A stretch of DNA of 64,000 nt from a bacterium (GCA_021813505.1 JAKAKI010000040.1:120559-184558), one strand, 5' to 3'. Shown: positions 24,328 to 34,019, numbered from the stretch's first letter. Numbers and translations: made by a program. The notes: generated by a model from the sequence alone, not told the origin.

Positions 24328-26841
24328 ATGTCGACTAAGCATTTGTGCAATGCGGTTGTGATGGCGGGCGGATTCGGGACGCGGCTCAAGCCGCTGACCG
24401 TCTCCGTTCCCAAGCCGATGGTTCCGGTGGGCAATCGGCCACTGATGGAATACGTAATTGAGCTGCTGGCCAAGCATCGGTTCAACAAAATATTGGTTCT
24501 GCTCTACTTTCAACCCGACGCGATCATAGAGCATTTTGGCGATGGTGAGAAGTTCGGCGTTCATTTGGAGTATGTCCGGCCCGACGCAGATTATGGCACC
24601 GCCGGCAGCGTGCGCCACGCGTTGTCCCAACTCTCGGACCGCTTTCTGGTGATTTCCGCGGACATCCTGACCGACATTGACCTCGGCGCTGCCGTGAAGT
24701 TTCACAGCCGTTGCGGGGCTGAGGGGACCATGGTTCTAACGCGGCGGGAGAACCCGCTCGCGTTCGGGATCGTCGTGACTGATCCCGACGGGCGCGTAGT
24801 GCGGTTCCTTGAAAAACCGGCGTGGGGTGAAGTTTTCTCCGACACGATCAATACCGGAATCTACGTCCTCGAAAAATCCCTAATCGAACCGTGGCCGGCA
24901 GAGCAATTTACCGACTTTGGCAAGCACGTCTTTCCCCAATCGCTGGCCCAGGGGCGTTCGCTGTTTGGATATGTCAGCGAGGGGTACTGGCGCGACGTCG
25001 GCAATCTGACCGAGTACGCGCAGGCCAGCCGTGACCTTCTCGACCGCAAGGTCGCTGTGCGCTGGCCCTTTCCCGAGCGCAAGCATAAAGGGGCTGTCAT
25101 CATCCAGGCGCCGGACTGCGTGATTGCCGACGATGCCACTTTTGAGGGTACTGTTTTTCTGGGTGAGCGCGTTTCGGTCGGCAATGGCGCCCATTTGGCA
25201 GATTCAGTTATCGGGCCGGGCACAGTGATTGGAAGCAACACACAGGTGAGCCGATCCGTGCTGTGGTCTGCGGTGACCGCCGGTTCCCAGTCTGTTCTGG
25301 AAGAGACGATTGTCCAAACCGGCGTGCGGTTGGGTGACGGCGTCAACCTGGCCGAGAAGACGATCATCTCGGAGATGTGCCGGATTGGCGCCAATGCCAC
25401 AGTCAAGGCGAACTGCCGTATCTGGCCACGGAAGCGCGTGGAAGAGGGCGCGACCGTGGCATCAAGCATCGTCTGGGGTGAACAGTACAACCGGGAGCTG
25501 TTCACCGATGCCAAAGTCAGCGGGCTGACGAACCGCGAGATTACACCGGAATTCGCCGCCCGATTGGGTGCCGCATTCGCCTCCATGTTTGATCCACTGG
25601 GCACGGTCGTCCTGGGGCGCGACCGAACAGTTGAGGGGCGAACGGTTGGCGAAGCGCTCAAGTCGGGAATCGCTTCGGCGGGGCTGAACATTCGTGATCT
25701 CCGCGATACGATCGTCCCGATTGTCCGATTCGACCTGAAACACGGGGGCGGCCGTGCCGGCGTCTATGTCCGCTCATCACCCGATATTCCGCAATCGACT
25801 GACATCATCTTCTTTGATCACGAGGGATTCGATTTGCCGGCAGGGACGACGCAATCCGCCGAACGGCTTTTCTTCAGCGAGGATTTCCGACGCGTTGATC
25901 CCAGCGACATCGGTTCGATCTCCTATCCCGAGGAAGTTCTGGCCCGATATCGTCAGGACCTTCTGCATCAGGTCAATGTGGAGGCGATTCGGTCGCACAA
26001 TTTCCGGCTGGTTGTCGATTACGGTGGCGGGTTGGCCGGAACGATCCTGCCGCCGATTCTTGCCGAGATGGGCGTCGAAGCGACTTCGCTGAACGTCACG
26101 CCGGGCCGGCAGGAGCTTGGCGGCGGCCGCTCCAACCATCGTGCGCTTTCCCGCATCTCCCAAGCCGTTGAAAGTGATTTGGGTGTGTCAATCAATCCGC
26201 CAGGGGAGAAGATCGTTGTTGTCAACCACCTTGGGGCTGTCCTCTCGCCCCAACAGTTGCTTCTGACGATGGCGGGATTGTATTGGCGTCTCCACCCTGG
26301 CGCCACGATTGCGGTTCCGGTGGCGGCCACTCGCGAAATCGAGAATCTCGCGGCGCGGTCCAAAGGGAAGGTCATTCGTGTCAAAAACGACCATCTGGCC
26401 ATGATGCGGGCAGCGGCGTCAGAATCCGTTGATTTTGTCGCTGGCACGCGTGGCGGGTTCATTCTCCCCTCCTGGCAGCGGGGCACCGATGCCATGGCGA
26501 GTCTGATATTCCTCCTGGAATTGCTGGCATTGACTGATACCGATCTGTCCCAATTGGTCGAAGAAATCCAACCTGGCGCGATGGTCGAAGCCAAGATCGC
26601 CTGCCCGTGGAATCTGAAAGGGATGCTGATGCGGCGCATCATGGATTACACACTCTCCACGCCTCGGCAACTCGTTGATGGCGTGCGGCTTGTGTATGAG
26701 GATGCGACCGTGTGGATGGCGCCCGGGCGGCGGACCGCCCACTTCCTGCTGCTAGTCGAGACCTCAACTCCCGAACGGTCTGAATCCGTCGCGGATGAAT
26801 GGACCAAGCGGCTCGCAGAATGGCGGGATGCCGCGGAATAA
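24328..26841 (+). CDS. Fused nucleotidyltransferase / left-handed beta-helix / phosphomannomutase-like protein
   Basis: An 837-residue fusion. Residues 8-240 are a sugar-1-phosphate nucleotidyltransferase (MAGGFGTRLKPLTVSVPKPM, ISADILTDID, FLEKP, NTGIYVLE, YWRDVGN), probably GDP-mannose pyrophosphorylase-like. Residues about 260-385 are hexapeptide repeats (left-handed beta helix). Residues about 400-830 have the phosphomannomutase fold, but the phosphoserine loop (TASHNP) reads around VYVRSSPDIPQ and the metal loop (DGDADR) reads INPPGEKIVVVN, so the mutase half looks inactive or regulatory. Such fusions occur in cyanobacteria and Chloroflexi. It opens the polysaccharide cluster and would supply an NDP-sugar. 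Confidence 0.9.
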   Translation: MSTKHLCNAVVMAGGFGTRLKPLTVSVPKPMVPVGNRPLMEYVIELLAKHRFNKILVLLYFQPDAIIEHFGDGEKFGVHLEYVRPDADYGTAGSVRHALSQLSDRFLVISADILTDIDLGAAVKFHSRCGAEGTMVLTRRENPLAFGIVVTDPDGRVVRFLEKPAWGEVFSDTINTGIYVLEKSLIEPWPAEQFTDFGKHVFPQSLAQGRSLFGYVSEGYWRDVGNLTEYAQASRDLLDRKVAVRWPFPERKHKGAVIIQAPDCVIADDATFEGTVFLGERVSVGNGAHLADSVIGPGTVIGSNTQVSRSVLWSAVTAGSQSVLEETIVQTGVRLGDGVNLAEKTIISEMCRIGANATVKANCRIWPRKRVEEGATVASSIVWGEQYNRELFTDAKVSGLTNREITPEFAARLGAAFASMFDPLGTVVLGRDRTVEGRTVGEALKSGIASAGLNIRDLRDTIVPIVRFDLKHGGGRAGVYVRSSPDIPQSTDIIFFDHEGFDLPAGTTQSAERLFFSEDFRRVDPSDIGSISYPEEVLARYRQDLLHQVNVEAIRSHNFRLVVDYGGGLAGTILPPILAEMGVEATSLNVTPGRQELGGGRSNHRALSRISQAVESDLGVSINPPGEKIVVVNHLGAVLSPQQLLLTMAGLYWRLHPGATIAVPVAATREIENLAARSKGKVIRVKNDHLAMMRAAASESVDFVAGTRGGFILPSWQRGTDAMASLIFLLELLALTDTDLSQLVEEIQPGAMVEAKIACPWNLKGMLMRRIMDYTLSTPRQLVDGVRLVYEDATVWMAPGRRTAHFLLLVETSTPERSESVADEWTKRLAEWRDAAE

Positions 26842-26957
26842 TCCCGGTCTTCGCCTCGCCCGCCTGCTCCTTGCAGGCTCCTTGCGGAGTTACTTTGCTT
26901 GACTGGACGATTCCAAGGGCGAATATTGGTCGCTTCTTTGGAAACCAGGTGAGAGCA

Positions 26958-28619
26958 GTGACACTGATTTCAGCAATTAGACATCTCCAACTGCCGCCGC
27001 GGCTTCGCCGGATCACCGTCTTGGGTGCCGCTTGGGCAATCACGTTCGCGGGAGCCACTGGATTATCGCCTTACAGCAGTACCGCATGGGCCGAAGAGGC
27101 CCCGGCAACCTCCAAGGAAGATCGTCCGGCGGCGAAGATGGACTCACTGACCGCACTGCAGGCCGGCCCCGTCTTCCTGGATCGGGTGATCGATGCGACC
27201 GAGTATCTGATCGGCCCCGGTGACGGATTGCGGATCGGCGTCGTCGGCGAGGCTCCCATAACACTGGACGTAGTGGTCACGCCCGAAGCCACGGTCGTTC
27301 TGCCGATCGTTGGGGCCGAATCGGTGCGTGGCAAGACTCTGGCGGAGGTTCGAGACGACCTCACGAAACTGCTGAAGGGTTATTACCCCCGAAGCACGGT
27401 GACGGTGTCGCTGACCGAAGTGAGGCGGTTCCGTGTGACGGTCAGCGGCGCCGTTCGCAATCCCGGACTTCACATTGTTACAGCCAACACGAGAGCGTCG
27501 GAAGTCCTATCACTCGCGGGGCTGAATGATCACGCGGGCCTTCGCTCGATTCGGCTGATGCGTGATGGTGAGGAGTCGCGAGTTGATCTGATCGCATTCG
27601 AGCGGCTCGGGCGGCGTGCCGCCAATCCGTACCTGACCGAAGGCGACATCATAAATGTTCCCGAAAGGAATCCGCGTTGGGGAACCATCGAGGTTGCCGG
27701 TGCAGTGAATAGTCCAATTCAGTTTGAATTCGCTCCCGGCGAGACGGTGCAGGATCTTCTGGAATTGGCGTATGGTCTGGCACCGAATGCCGACACCACG
27801 TTTCTGGAGCTCTGGCGTTTTCATCCCGGGGAATCCGTTTCCCGGCGCTACGATTGGCCGGCAGGCAGCAAGTTCGGCGAGTGGCGCCGCACCGCATTAC
27901 TGCCGGATGACCGGTTGATCGTTCGAGGTGTTGATCAGTTCCGCGAGAAACTCTCTGTGCAAGTGATCGGTGAAGTTCGCCGCGCGGGAGTCTACATCTT
28001 TCCGAAAGTCGGGGTGCCGTTGCACGAAGTCATCGATTCGGCTGGCGGGTTCACGCCAGAAGCAGACTTGGAGCATGCTTCGATCATTCGTTCCGCGTCT
28101 CAGAACTGGCTCATCGAATACGAGAAGCGTGTTGCGCGGCTCCCGGCGGACTTGCTCTCCCGATCCGAGACGGATTGGATGTCCGCCAGTGCCATGAGTG
28201 AGCCAGGGCGGATTTCAACCGACTTTGTCCGGCTGTTTAAGGGCGGGCAGAAGGAGTACGACGTGATCCTGTCCGATAAGGATTTGGTCATCGTACCCCC
28301 CAAGGTCGCCTTCATCAATGTGATTGGACGTGTTGTGCAGCCCGGGCTGGTTACCTATAGGTCCGGCGGGGATTTGAACTACTATCTGGAACGCGTCGGA
28401 GGGTATTCCTGGCGGGCGGATCGTGGCGGCACCTTCATCGTCAAGGCCGGGACCGGCACAGCACTCAGGAAAGACGATGTGAAGATGATCGAGCCCGGCG
28501 ACCTGGTCGTGGTGCCAACGAAACGTGAAAAGCACTTCTGGAATGGCGTCAAAGAGACACTCCTTGTCGCTTCCAGCCTCGCAACCATCTACCTGGTGAT
28601 CCATCAGGCAACGAGATGA
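26958..28619 (+). CDS. Wza-like polysaccharide export protein with SLBB domains
   Basis: An outer-membrane/periplasmic polysaccharide export protein. I start it at a GTG (26958) preceded by AGGTGAG; the open frame extends further upstream to 26799 within the previous gene. A signal-like segment (VLGAAWAITFAGATGLSPYS) precedes the poly-export domain (YLIGPGDGLRIGVVGE, then VVLPIVGAESVRGKTLAEVR), followed by at least three SLBB beta-grasp repeats (RVTVSGAVRNPGLHI; IEVAGAVNSPIQFE; VQVIGEVRRAGVYIF; INVIGRVVQPG). It ends with a hydrophobic helix (LLVASSLATIYLVIHQ), unusual for Wza but seen in some FCB homologues. It overlaps the Wzz-like gene by 4 bp. Confidence 0.9.
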   Translation: MTLISAIRHLQLPPRLRRITVLGAAWAITFAGATGLSPYSSTAWAEEAPATSKEDRPAAKMDSLTALQAGPVFLDRVIDATEYLIGPGDGLRIGVVGEAPITLDVVVTPEATVVLPIVGAESVRGKTLAEVRDDLTKLLKGYYPRSTVTVSLTEVRRFRVTVSGAVRNPGLHIVTANTRASEVLSLAGLNDHAGLRSIRLMRDGEESRVDLIAFERLGRRAANPYLTEGDIINVPERNPRWGTIEVAGAVNSPIQFEFAPGETVQDLLELAYGLAPNADTTFLELWRFHPGESVSRRYDWPAGSKFGEWRRTALLPDDRLIVRGVDQFREKLSVQVIGEVRRAGVYIFPKVGVPLHEVIDSAGGFTPEADLEHASIIRSASQNWLIEYEKRVARLPADLLSRSETDWMSASAMSEPGRISTDFVRLFKGGQKEYDVILSDKDLVIVPPKVAFINVIGRVVQPGLVTYRSGGDLNYYLERVGGYSWRADRGGTFIVKAGTGTALRKDDVKMIEPGDLVVVPTKREKHFWNGVKETLLVASSLATIYLVIHQATR

Positions 28620-29854
28620 GCACTCCGGTGAGCCAATCGCAGAGATTCGATGACGGGGGAGTGGCATCCGGGGCCCCGGGGAATGCTGTTCATCTGATTG
28701 AGGTTCTTGCACGGGAGCGGCGCCTTCTGTGGCTCTATCCACTCGCGGTGACCGTCCTCGTGGTTTTGGTCTCGTTCCTGTTCCCGAACGTTTACCGGTC
28801 GACGGTCAGCATCCTCCCGCCCGAGAGGGATTTCCAGAGTATGAGTGTGCCGCTGGGCGATCTGAAGTCTTTGGCCTCTGGTGGCATGTCCTTGCCGCTG
28901 ATGGCAACACCGTCAGACATCCTTGGTGCAGTATTGATGTCGCGCACTGTCCGTGATTCGGTGGTCGCTAAGTATAGTCTGGATCGGCGCTGGGGCATTA
29001 GCTTTGATAGGGCGGTGAGCCGGCTTCTGGACCAAAGCGGCGTCAAGGTGGAGCAGACGGGCGTCGTCGGTTTCTGGGCGAGCGATCGCGATCGGTTCTT
29101 TGCTGATACGCTGGTCAATGCACTGGTCGAGGAAGCCGACCGTCTCAATCGGGCGATTGTCACCAACAAGGCGCGGCAAACCCGCGAGTTTGTTGAGGGC
29201 CGCCTGACCGAGACCAAGGCGCAGCTTGACCTGGCCAGCCGCGCGCTGGAAGAATTCCAGAGCCGTCATCGCAGTGTCGCGCTCGAAGCGCAGATCACTG
29301 CGATGGTGGGCAATGCCGCCAAACTCAAGGCCCAGTTGACCGCCGATCAAATCGAATTGTCTACGCTGGAAGGCACTCTATCAGAGGAGCACTTCCGCGT
29401 GCGACAGCTTCGCACGCGTATTCGTGAGACGCGCAAACAGCTCGAGGACATGGAATCGTCGGCGATGGGCGACAGCGGTGCGTCAGCGTCGACGGAAATT
29501 GCCGGTTTGCCTCGCATCGGCCAGGAATTGGCCGAGAAAGTGCGCGACGTCAAAATCGCTGAGGCGCTTTACACTCTCCTGACCGAGCAGTACGAAAACG
29601 CGCATATCCAGGAGCGGCGCGATACGCCCTCGTTCTCTGTACTGGATCGTGCCGAGCGCGGCGGGAGAAAAGTGAGTCCCAAGCGGGCGCTGATCGGGAT
29701 CGGCACATTCATCGTGGGGATCTGCCTGGCGGCCGCGCTGATACTCGTCCGCGAATTCTTGTCACAGATGGCTGTGACCGACCCTGTCCGTTACAACTCG
29801 CTGGCCGCCGCGTGGGCGTCTTTGCGGCCGGGCAAACGTTCCCCACGCACTTGA
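28616..29854 (+). CDS. Wzz/GumC-type chain-length determinant protein
   Basis: An inner-membrane polysaccharide co-polymerase that sets chain length and contacts the Wza-like exporter. 412 residues with two membrane helices (about 38-56, LLWLYPLAVTVLVVLVSFLF, and about 365-385, IGIGTFIVGICLAAALILV), a periplasmic Wzz domain (YRSTVSILPPERDF) and long coiled-coil regions (about 190-300). No Walker motifs are present, so it lacks the fused tyrosine kinase found in some BY-kinases. It overlaps the Wza-like gene and precedes the sugar genes. Confidence 0.9.
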   Translation: MSTPVSQSQRFDDGGVASGAPGNAVHLIEVLARERRLLWLYPLAVTVLVVLVSFLFPNVYRSTVSILPPERDFQSMSVPLGDLKSLASGGMSLPLMATPSDILGAVLMSRTVRDSVVAKYSLDRRWGISFDRAVSRLLDQSGVKVEQTGVVGFWASDRDRFFADTLVNALVEEADRLNRAIVTNKARQTREFVEGRLTETKAQLDLASRALEEFQSRHRSVALEAQITAMVGNAAKLKAQLTADQIELSTLEGTLSEEHFRVRQLRTRIRETRKQLEDMESSAMGDSGASASTEIAGLPRIGQELAEKVRDVKIAEALYTLLTEQYENAHIQERRDTPSFSVLDRAERGGRKVSPKRALIGIGTFIVGICLAAALILVREFLSQMAVTDPVRYNSLAAAWASLRPGKRSPRT

Positions 29855-29875
29855 GAGTTTGAGGAGAACCAAAGC

Positions 29876-30934
29876 ATGAGCAGTTCACCGTCAGGTACCA
29901 CACGCCCCGTTCGTGTTGGCGTCATTGGATTAGGTGCGTGGGGGAAGAATCTTTTGCGCGAGTTCTCCCGCGGGATTCATTCCGTGGTTCCGATTGCCTG
30001 CGATGCGCTCCCGGATGCCCGGGCCAAGGCGGCCGCTCAATACCCGGGATTGCAGGTCACGGATGACGTCACGCAGGTTCTCGCTTCAGGCGTGGATGCT
30101 ATCGTGGTATCAACGCCACCCGCGAGCCATTTCGAACTGGCGAGCGCTGCGCTGGATCATGGGAAAGATGTTTTTGTGGAGAAGCCGCTCGTCCTCGATC
30201 TGGCACAGGGCGGGCAGTTGGTAGAGAAAGCCAGGCGCAACGGCCGGATTCTGATGGTCGGACACATCATGGAATACCACCCCGCTGTCGAATGGCTCAA
30301 GAAGTACATCGAAGATGGCGGACTCGGCAAAGTGTACTACTTGTATGCCACGCGCGTGAATCTGGGGAAGCTGCGCGATATCGAGAATGCCATGTGGTCG
30401 TTCGCGCCGCACGATATTTCGATGATCTCATACCTTCTAGGCGAATTACCGCATCGCGTCGCCGCCGTGGGCCAGTCGTACCTGCGTCCCGGCATCGAGG
30501 ACGTTGTCTTTCTGACCATGTGGTACAACGAGAAACTGATGGCGCACGTGCATACCAGTTGGCTGGATCCGCACAAGGCGCGTTCGCTCACCATTGTCGG
30601 CCAGAAGCAAATGGCGGTGTTTTCTGACACCGATCCCGCCCAGCGAATTACGATCTTTGATAAAGGCGTGGACGTGACCATGGACTACAACACGTACGCC
30701 GAATACCTGACCTTGAGAACCGGTGAAGTCCATATTCCCAAGGTCGACAATGCGGAGCCCCTGGCGGTCGAATGCCAGCATTTTATCGACAGGATCCATG
30801 ATCGCAAACCGCCCCGGTCGGATGGGAATGACGGGCTGCGGGTTTTGCGTGTGCTGGAGGCCGCCCAGCGGTCGCTGCAGTCCGGCGGCACCCCTGTTGA
30901 GGTTGCAATTCCCGACGAGGAGAAGAAACGGTGA
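29876..30934 (+). CDS. Gfo/Idh/MocA oxidoreductase, WbpB/WlbA-like UDP-sugar 3-dehydrogenase
   Basis: A 352-residue NAD(P)-dependent oxidoreductase. The N-terminal Rossmann loop is VGVIGLGAWGKNLLREF and the catalytic Lys lies in DVFVEKPLV; the second half has WSFAPHDISMISYLL with the conserved His/Asp pair. Together with the following acetyltransferase, aminotransferase and 2-epimerase it matches the pathway that oxidises and aminates C3 of UDP-GlcNAcA to reach diacetamido-uronic acid sugars of O-antigens. That specificity is inferred from the four-gene set. It overlaps the next gene by 4 bp. Confidence 0.87.
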   Translation: MSSSPSGTTRPVRVGVIGLGAWGKNLLREFSRGIHSVVPIACDALPDARAKAAAQYPGLQVTDDVTQVLASGVDAIVVSTPPASHFELASAALDHGKDVFVEKPLVLDLAQGGQLVEKARRNGRILMVGHIMEYHPAVEWLKKYIEDGGLGKVYYLYATRVNLGKLRDIENAMWSFAPHDISMISYLLGELPHRVAAVGQSYLRPGIEDVVFLTMWYNEKLMAHVHTSWLDPHKARSLTIVGQKQMAVFSDTDPAQRITIFDKGVDVTMDYNTYAEYLTLRTGEVHIPKVDNAEPLAVECQHFIDRIHDRKPPRSDGNDGLRVLRVLEAAQRSLQSGGTPVEVAIPDEEKKR

Positions 30935-31701
30935 GTATCATTATTGATCCGTCCGCTCGCGTAGCGGAGGGAATCCGCTGGGGCGAGTTTTGCGTCGTTG
31001 GTCCGCGGGTGGTCGTCGGTCCCGGGTGTGAAGTGGGCAATCATGTCGTACTGGCCGCGGATACCGTGATCGGGTCCGGCGTTCGCATCGATGATGGCGC
31101 CGTGATCGGGAAGTTGCCGATGCGCGCCGCCAATACTGCCGTCACGAAACTCGCCGAACTGCCACCGGCACGTGTCGGTGAAGGAGCGATTATCGGGACT
31201 CATGTCGTCGTTTACCGCGGTGCAAGCATTGGGCAGAAAGTGCTCATCGCCGATCTTGCCACCGTCCGCGAGAACGTGACCATCGGTGATTTCACCATCA
31301 TTGGCCGGGGTGTGGCGGTCGAGAACTTCTGTACCGTGGGACGTTACTGCAAGCTGGAGACGAACGTCTATATCACGGCGTATTCGACGATTGGGGATCG
31401 TGTGTTCGTGGCTCCCGGCGTGCTGACCTCCAACGACAATTTTGTCGGACGCACTGAGGAGCGGTTCAAGCACTTCAAAGGTGTCACCGTGGGCCGCGGC
31501 AGCCGTCTCGGCGTCGGTTCCGTGATCTTGCCGGGGAAGAATGTTGGTGACGACGCCCTCGTAGCGGCAGGCGCTCTGTTGACCAAAGACGCACCGGCGC
31601 GGATGATCGTTGCAGGAATACCGGCGAAGACCATGCGACCGGTTCCCCCCGAACAGTTACTTGACGCACAAAATTGGCCCGATGTTCAGAAAAAGTCTTG
31701 A
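30931..31701 (+). CDS. Hexapeptide-repeat N-acetyltransferase, WbpD/WlbB-like
   Basis: A 256-residue left-handed beta-helix acyltransferase that probably acetylates the 3-amino group made by the neighbouring aminotransferase, using acetyl-CoA. Hexapeptide repeats run almost throughout (VVGPRVVVGPGCEVGNHVVL, IGDFTIIGRGVAVENFCTVG, GVTVGRGSRLGVGSVILPGK), and the end has VAAGALLTKDAPARMIVAGI, typical of the CoA-binding region. An N-terminal insertion makes it longer than the usual ~190-residue WbpD. The start is a GTG overlapping the previous TGA. Confidence 0.85.
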   Translation: MSIIIDPSARVAEGIRWGEFCVVGPRVVVGPGCEVGNHVVLAADTVIGSGVRIDDGAVIGKLPMRAANTAVTKLAELPPARVGEGAIIGTHVVVYRGASIGQKVLIADLATVRENVTIGDFTIIGRGVAVENFCTVGRYCKLETNVYITAYSTIGDRVFVAPGVLTSNDNFVGRTEERFKHFKGVTVGRGSRLGVGSVILPGKNVGDDALVAAGALLTKDAPARMIVAGIPAKTMRPVPPEQLLDAQNWPDVQKKS

Positions 31702-31716
31702 TTCCAGGAGAGTGTA

Positions 31717-32820
31717 ATGCCAGTTCCGTTGCTTGATTTGACCAGACAATACCAAAGTCTGAAAACCGAAATCGATGCGGCCGTGGCCCGGGTCTTGGCC
31801 CATTCGAAATTCATCATGGGACCAGAGGTTGCCGCGTTTGAGAAGGAAGTTTCGGAGAAGCTTGGTGTGGCTCACGCGATGGGCGTGGCGTCGGGATCCG
31901 ATGCGCTCATCCTGGCGCTCCGCGCTGTCGGTGTTGGGCCGGGTGACGAAGTGATTGTGCCGACCTTTTCTTTCTTCGCGACCGCCGGATCCGTGACGCA
32001 TGTGGGAGCCACGCCGGTCTTTTGTGACATCGCCAAAGATGATTACAACATCGACCCGTCACTGATCGAGCAGAAGATCACCAGGAAGACCAAGGCGATC
32101 ATGCCGGTCCATTTGTTCGGCCAGATGCCCGACATGGAAAAGCTCCGCAAGCTCGCCGATGCGCACAACCTGGCCATCGTTGAGGATGCGGCCCAGGCAA
32201 TCGGCGCCGCGTACAAAGGCACGACGGCAGGCCGATGGGGCAAGGCTGGATGTTTCTCCTTCTTTCCCAGCAAGAATCTCGGCGCGGCCGGCGACGGCGG
32301 GATGATCATTTCCGATGATCCCGGCGTTGCGGACAATGTGCGCATGCTGCGCGCTCACGGAGCCAAACCAAAGTATTATCACGGTATCATCGGCTATAAC
32401 TCGCGCTTGGACACAATCCAGGCCGCGATCCTCTCGGTCAAACTCAAACACCTCGATGCATGGACCGAACAACGGCGCGCCCATGCCGATGTCTATGACC
32501 GCGAATTGGCCGGTGTCGGGGATCTGATCCTGCCCAAGCGCACCGCGAACGCTTACCACATCTATAATCAGTACACGATCGCCACAAACCGTCGTGATGG
32601 TTTGACTGCTCACCTCAAGGGACTCGGTATCGGCATGGAAGTCTATTATCCGCTGCCGTTGCACGCACAGCAGTGCTTTGCGGGGTTGCCGGGCGCGGGG
32701 ACGCACCTTCCGGTTGCCGAGAAGGCGGCAGTCTCGGTCGTGTCCATTCCGATCTTCCCGGATCTGACCCAGGCAGAGCAGTCGACAGTCATCGACGGGA
32801 TCAAAGCATTCTTCAAATGA
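31717..32820 (+). CDS. DegT/DnrJ/EryC1/StrS aminotransferase, WbpE/WlbC-like
   Basis: A PLP-dependent sugar aminotransferase of 367 residues. The family pattern is complete: DLTRQYQSLKTEIDAAV, GVASGSDALILALRAVGVGPGDEV, FGQMPDMEKLRKLADAHNLA, VEDAAQAIGAAYKG, and the PLP lysine in FSFFPSKNLGAAGDGGMI. GYNSRLDTIQAAIL and VYYPLPLHAQ complete it. Probably transfers an amino group from glutamate to the 3-keto-uronic acid nucleotide sugar made by the upstream oxidoreductase. It overlaps the 2-epimerase gene by 4 bp. Confidence 0.93.
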   Translation: MPVPLLDLTRQYQSLKTEIDAAVARVLAHSKFIMGPEVAAFEKEVSEKLGVAHAMGVASGSDALILALRAVGVGPGDEVIVPTFSFFATAGSVTHVGATPVFCDIAKDDYNIDPSLIEQKITRKTKAIMPVHLFGQMPDMEKLRKLADAHNLAIVEDAAQAIGAAYKGTTAGRWGKAGCFSFFPSKNLGAAGDGGMIISDDPGVADNVRMLRAHGAKPKYYHGIIGYNSRLDTIQAAILSVKLKHLDAWTEQRRAHADVYDRELAGVGDLILPKRTANAYHIYNQYTIATNRRDGLTAHLKGLGIGMEVYYPLPLHAQQCFAGLPGAGTHLPVAEKAAVSVVSIPIFPDLTQAEQSTVIDGIKAFFK

Positions 32821-33974
32821 GTGCATCCGGCGCCGGCGCGACAGCATCTCGCGGGCGGTCGCGCGCGGCGGGCCGTTCCGGCCGGAAGCGTTCGTCCCGG
32901 CCCCTTGTCGTTTCTGCCTTCGGGACCCGTCCCCAACTGATCAAACTCTCGTCACTGTGGGAGTTGCTTGAGGACTCTTTTCGGTCGGTCTTGATCGACT
33001 CCGGCCAGCATTACGACTATGAGATGGCGGGAACATTCTACTCCGGCGGACGCATCCGGAAGCCGGACATCTACCTTGGCATCAAGCGCGATACGGTCGC
33101 GGGGCAGGTTGCCGGCATCGCCGATGCCATGAACCGAGCCTTCAAGAAGCTGCAACCAGATGCCCTCCTCACTTTTGGCGATACCAGTACGACCGCAGGT
33201 GCCGCCCTGGCGGGAGCCTATCACAATATTCCAGTGGCACATGTTGAGGCCGGGCTGCGCTCATTCTCTTTTGATTCTGCCGAGGAAAAGAACCGCATTG
33301 TGGCCGATCATCTGGCGACTTGGCGCTTTTGTCCCACCAGCACATCGATTACCAATCTGAGGAGAGAAGGCCTGACTGTCGGAAACTACGGCGTCGGTGA
33401 CGTGCTCTACGAGTCGTTCTGCCGGCTGAGTGCGAATTCCAATGATGCCGCAATTCTCGCGCAGTTCGGTGTCGCGCCGAGCGAATACTATTTCGTCACA
33501 AGCCATCGGGCGGAAACCGTCGACAATCCCATCCGTTTGAAGAAGCTCGTTGCCATTGTGAAGTCGCTTGACCGGCGTACCGTTTTCGCTGTCCACCCGC
33601 GTACACGTAAGAATCTGATCGCAAACCGGCTCTGGTCGAATTTGAGCCGGCACTCGCGATTGGTCCTGACCGAGCCGCTTGATCATGCGCGTACTCTGGC
33701 GCTCGTGCGCGATGCACGCGCGGTGCTCACCGACTCCGGAGGAGTTCAACGTGAGGCGTGCTGGGCGAAGACGCCGTGTCTCACGTTGCGCGACCGGACC
33801 GAGTGGATTGAAGCTGTTGCCTGTGGCGCCAATCGTATTGTCGATCTCGATCAGGATAGCGTGAGGGCGGCGCTCCACCGGCCGTTCCGGATCAGACCGA
33901 TTTCCGACCGGTACTTCCGTATGCGTGACCCCTCCCGGAGAATCGTCGAGCGATTGCGCGCCGATTTGTCCTAG
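32817..33974 (+). CDS. UDP-N-acetylglucosamine 2-epimerase-type enzyme (WecB/WbpI-like)
   Basis: A non-hydrolysing 2-epimerase of 385 residues. I start at the ATG 32817 overlapping the previous stop; a basic Ser/Gly/Arg-rich leader of ~25 residues precedes the core. Motifs: SAFGTRPQLIKLSSLWELL, DSGQHYDYEMAGTFY, TFGDTSTTAGAALAGAYHNIP, HVEAGLRSF, FVTSHRAETVDNP, and DSGGVQREACWAKTPCLTLRDRTEW. In the WbpI branch it would epimerise UDP-GlcNAc(3NAc)A at C2. The family is certain; the exact substrate is inferred. Confidence 0.92.
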   Translation: MSASGAGATASRGRSRAAGRSGRKRSSRPLVVSAFGTRPQLIKLSSLWELLEDSFRSVLIDSGQHYDYEMAGTFYSGGRIRKPDIYLGIKRDTVAGQVAGIADAMNRAFKKLQPDALLTFGDTSTTAGAALAGAYHNIPVAHVEAGLRSFSFDSAEEKNRIVADHLATWRFCPTSTSITNLRREGLTVGNYGVGDVLYESFCRLSANSNDAAILAQFGVAPSEYYFVTSHRAETVDNPIRLKKLVAIVKSLDRRTVFAVHPRTRKNLIANRLWSNLSRHSRLVLTEPLDHARTLALVRDARAVLTDSGGVQREACWAKTPCLTLRDRTEWIEAVACGANRIVDLDQDSVRAALHRPFRIRPISDRYFRMRDPSRRIVERLRADLS

Positions 33975-34019
33975 CTTGGGATCCCCCGCCAGGGACATTG
34001 CTGGTAGCAGGCCGACCTG

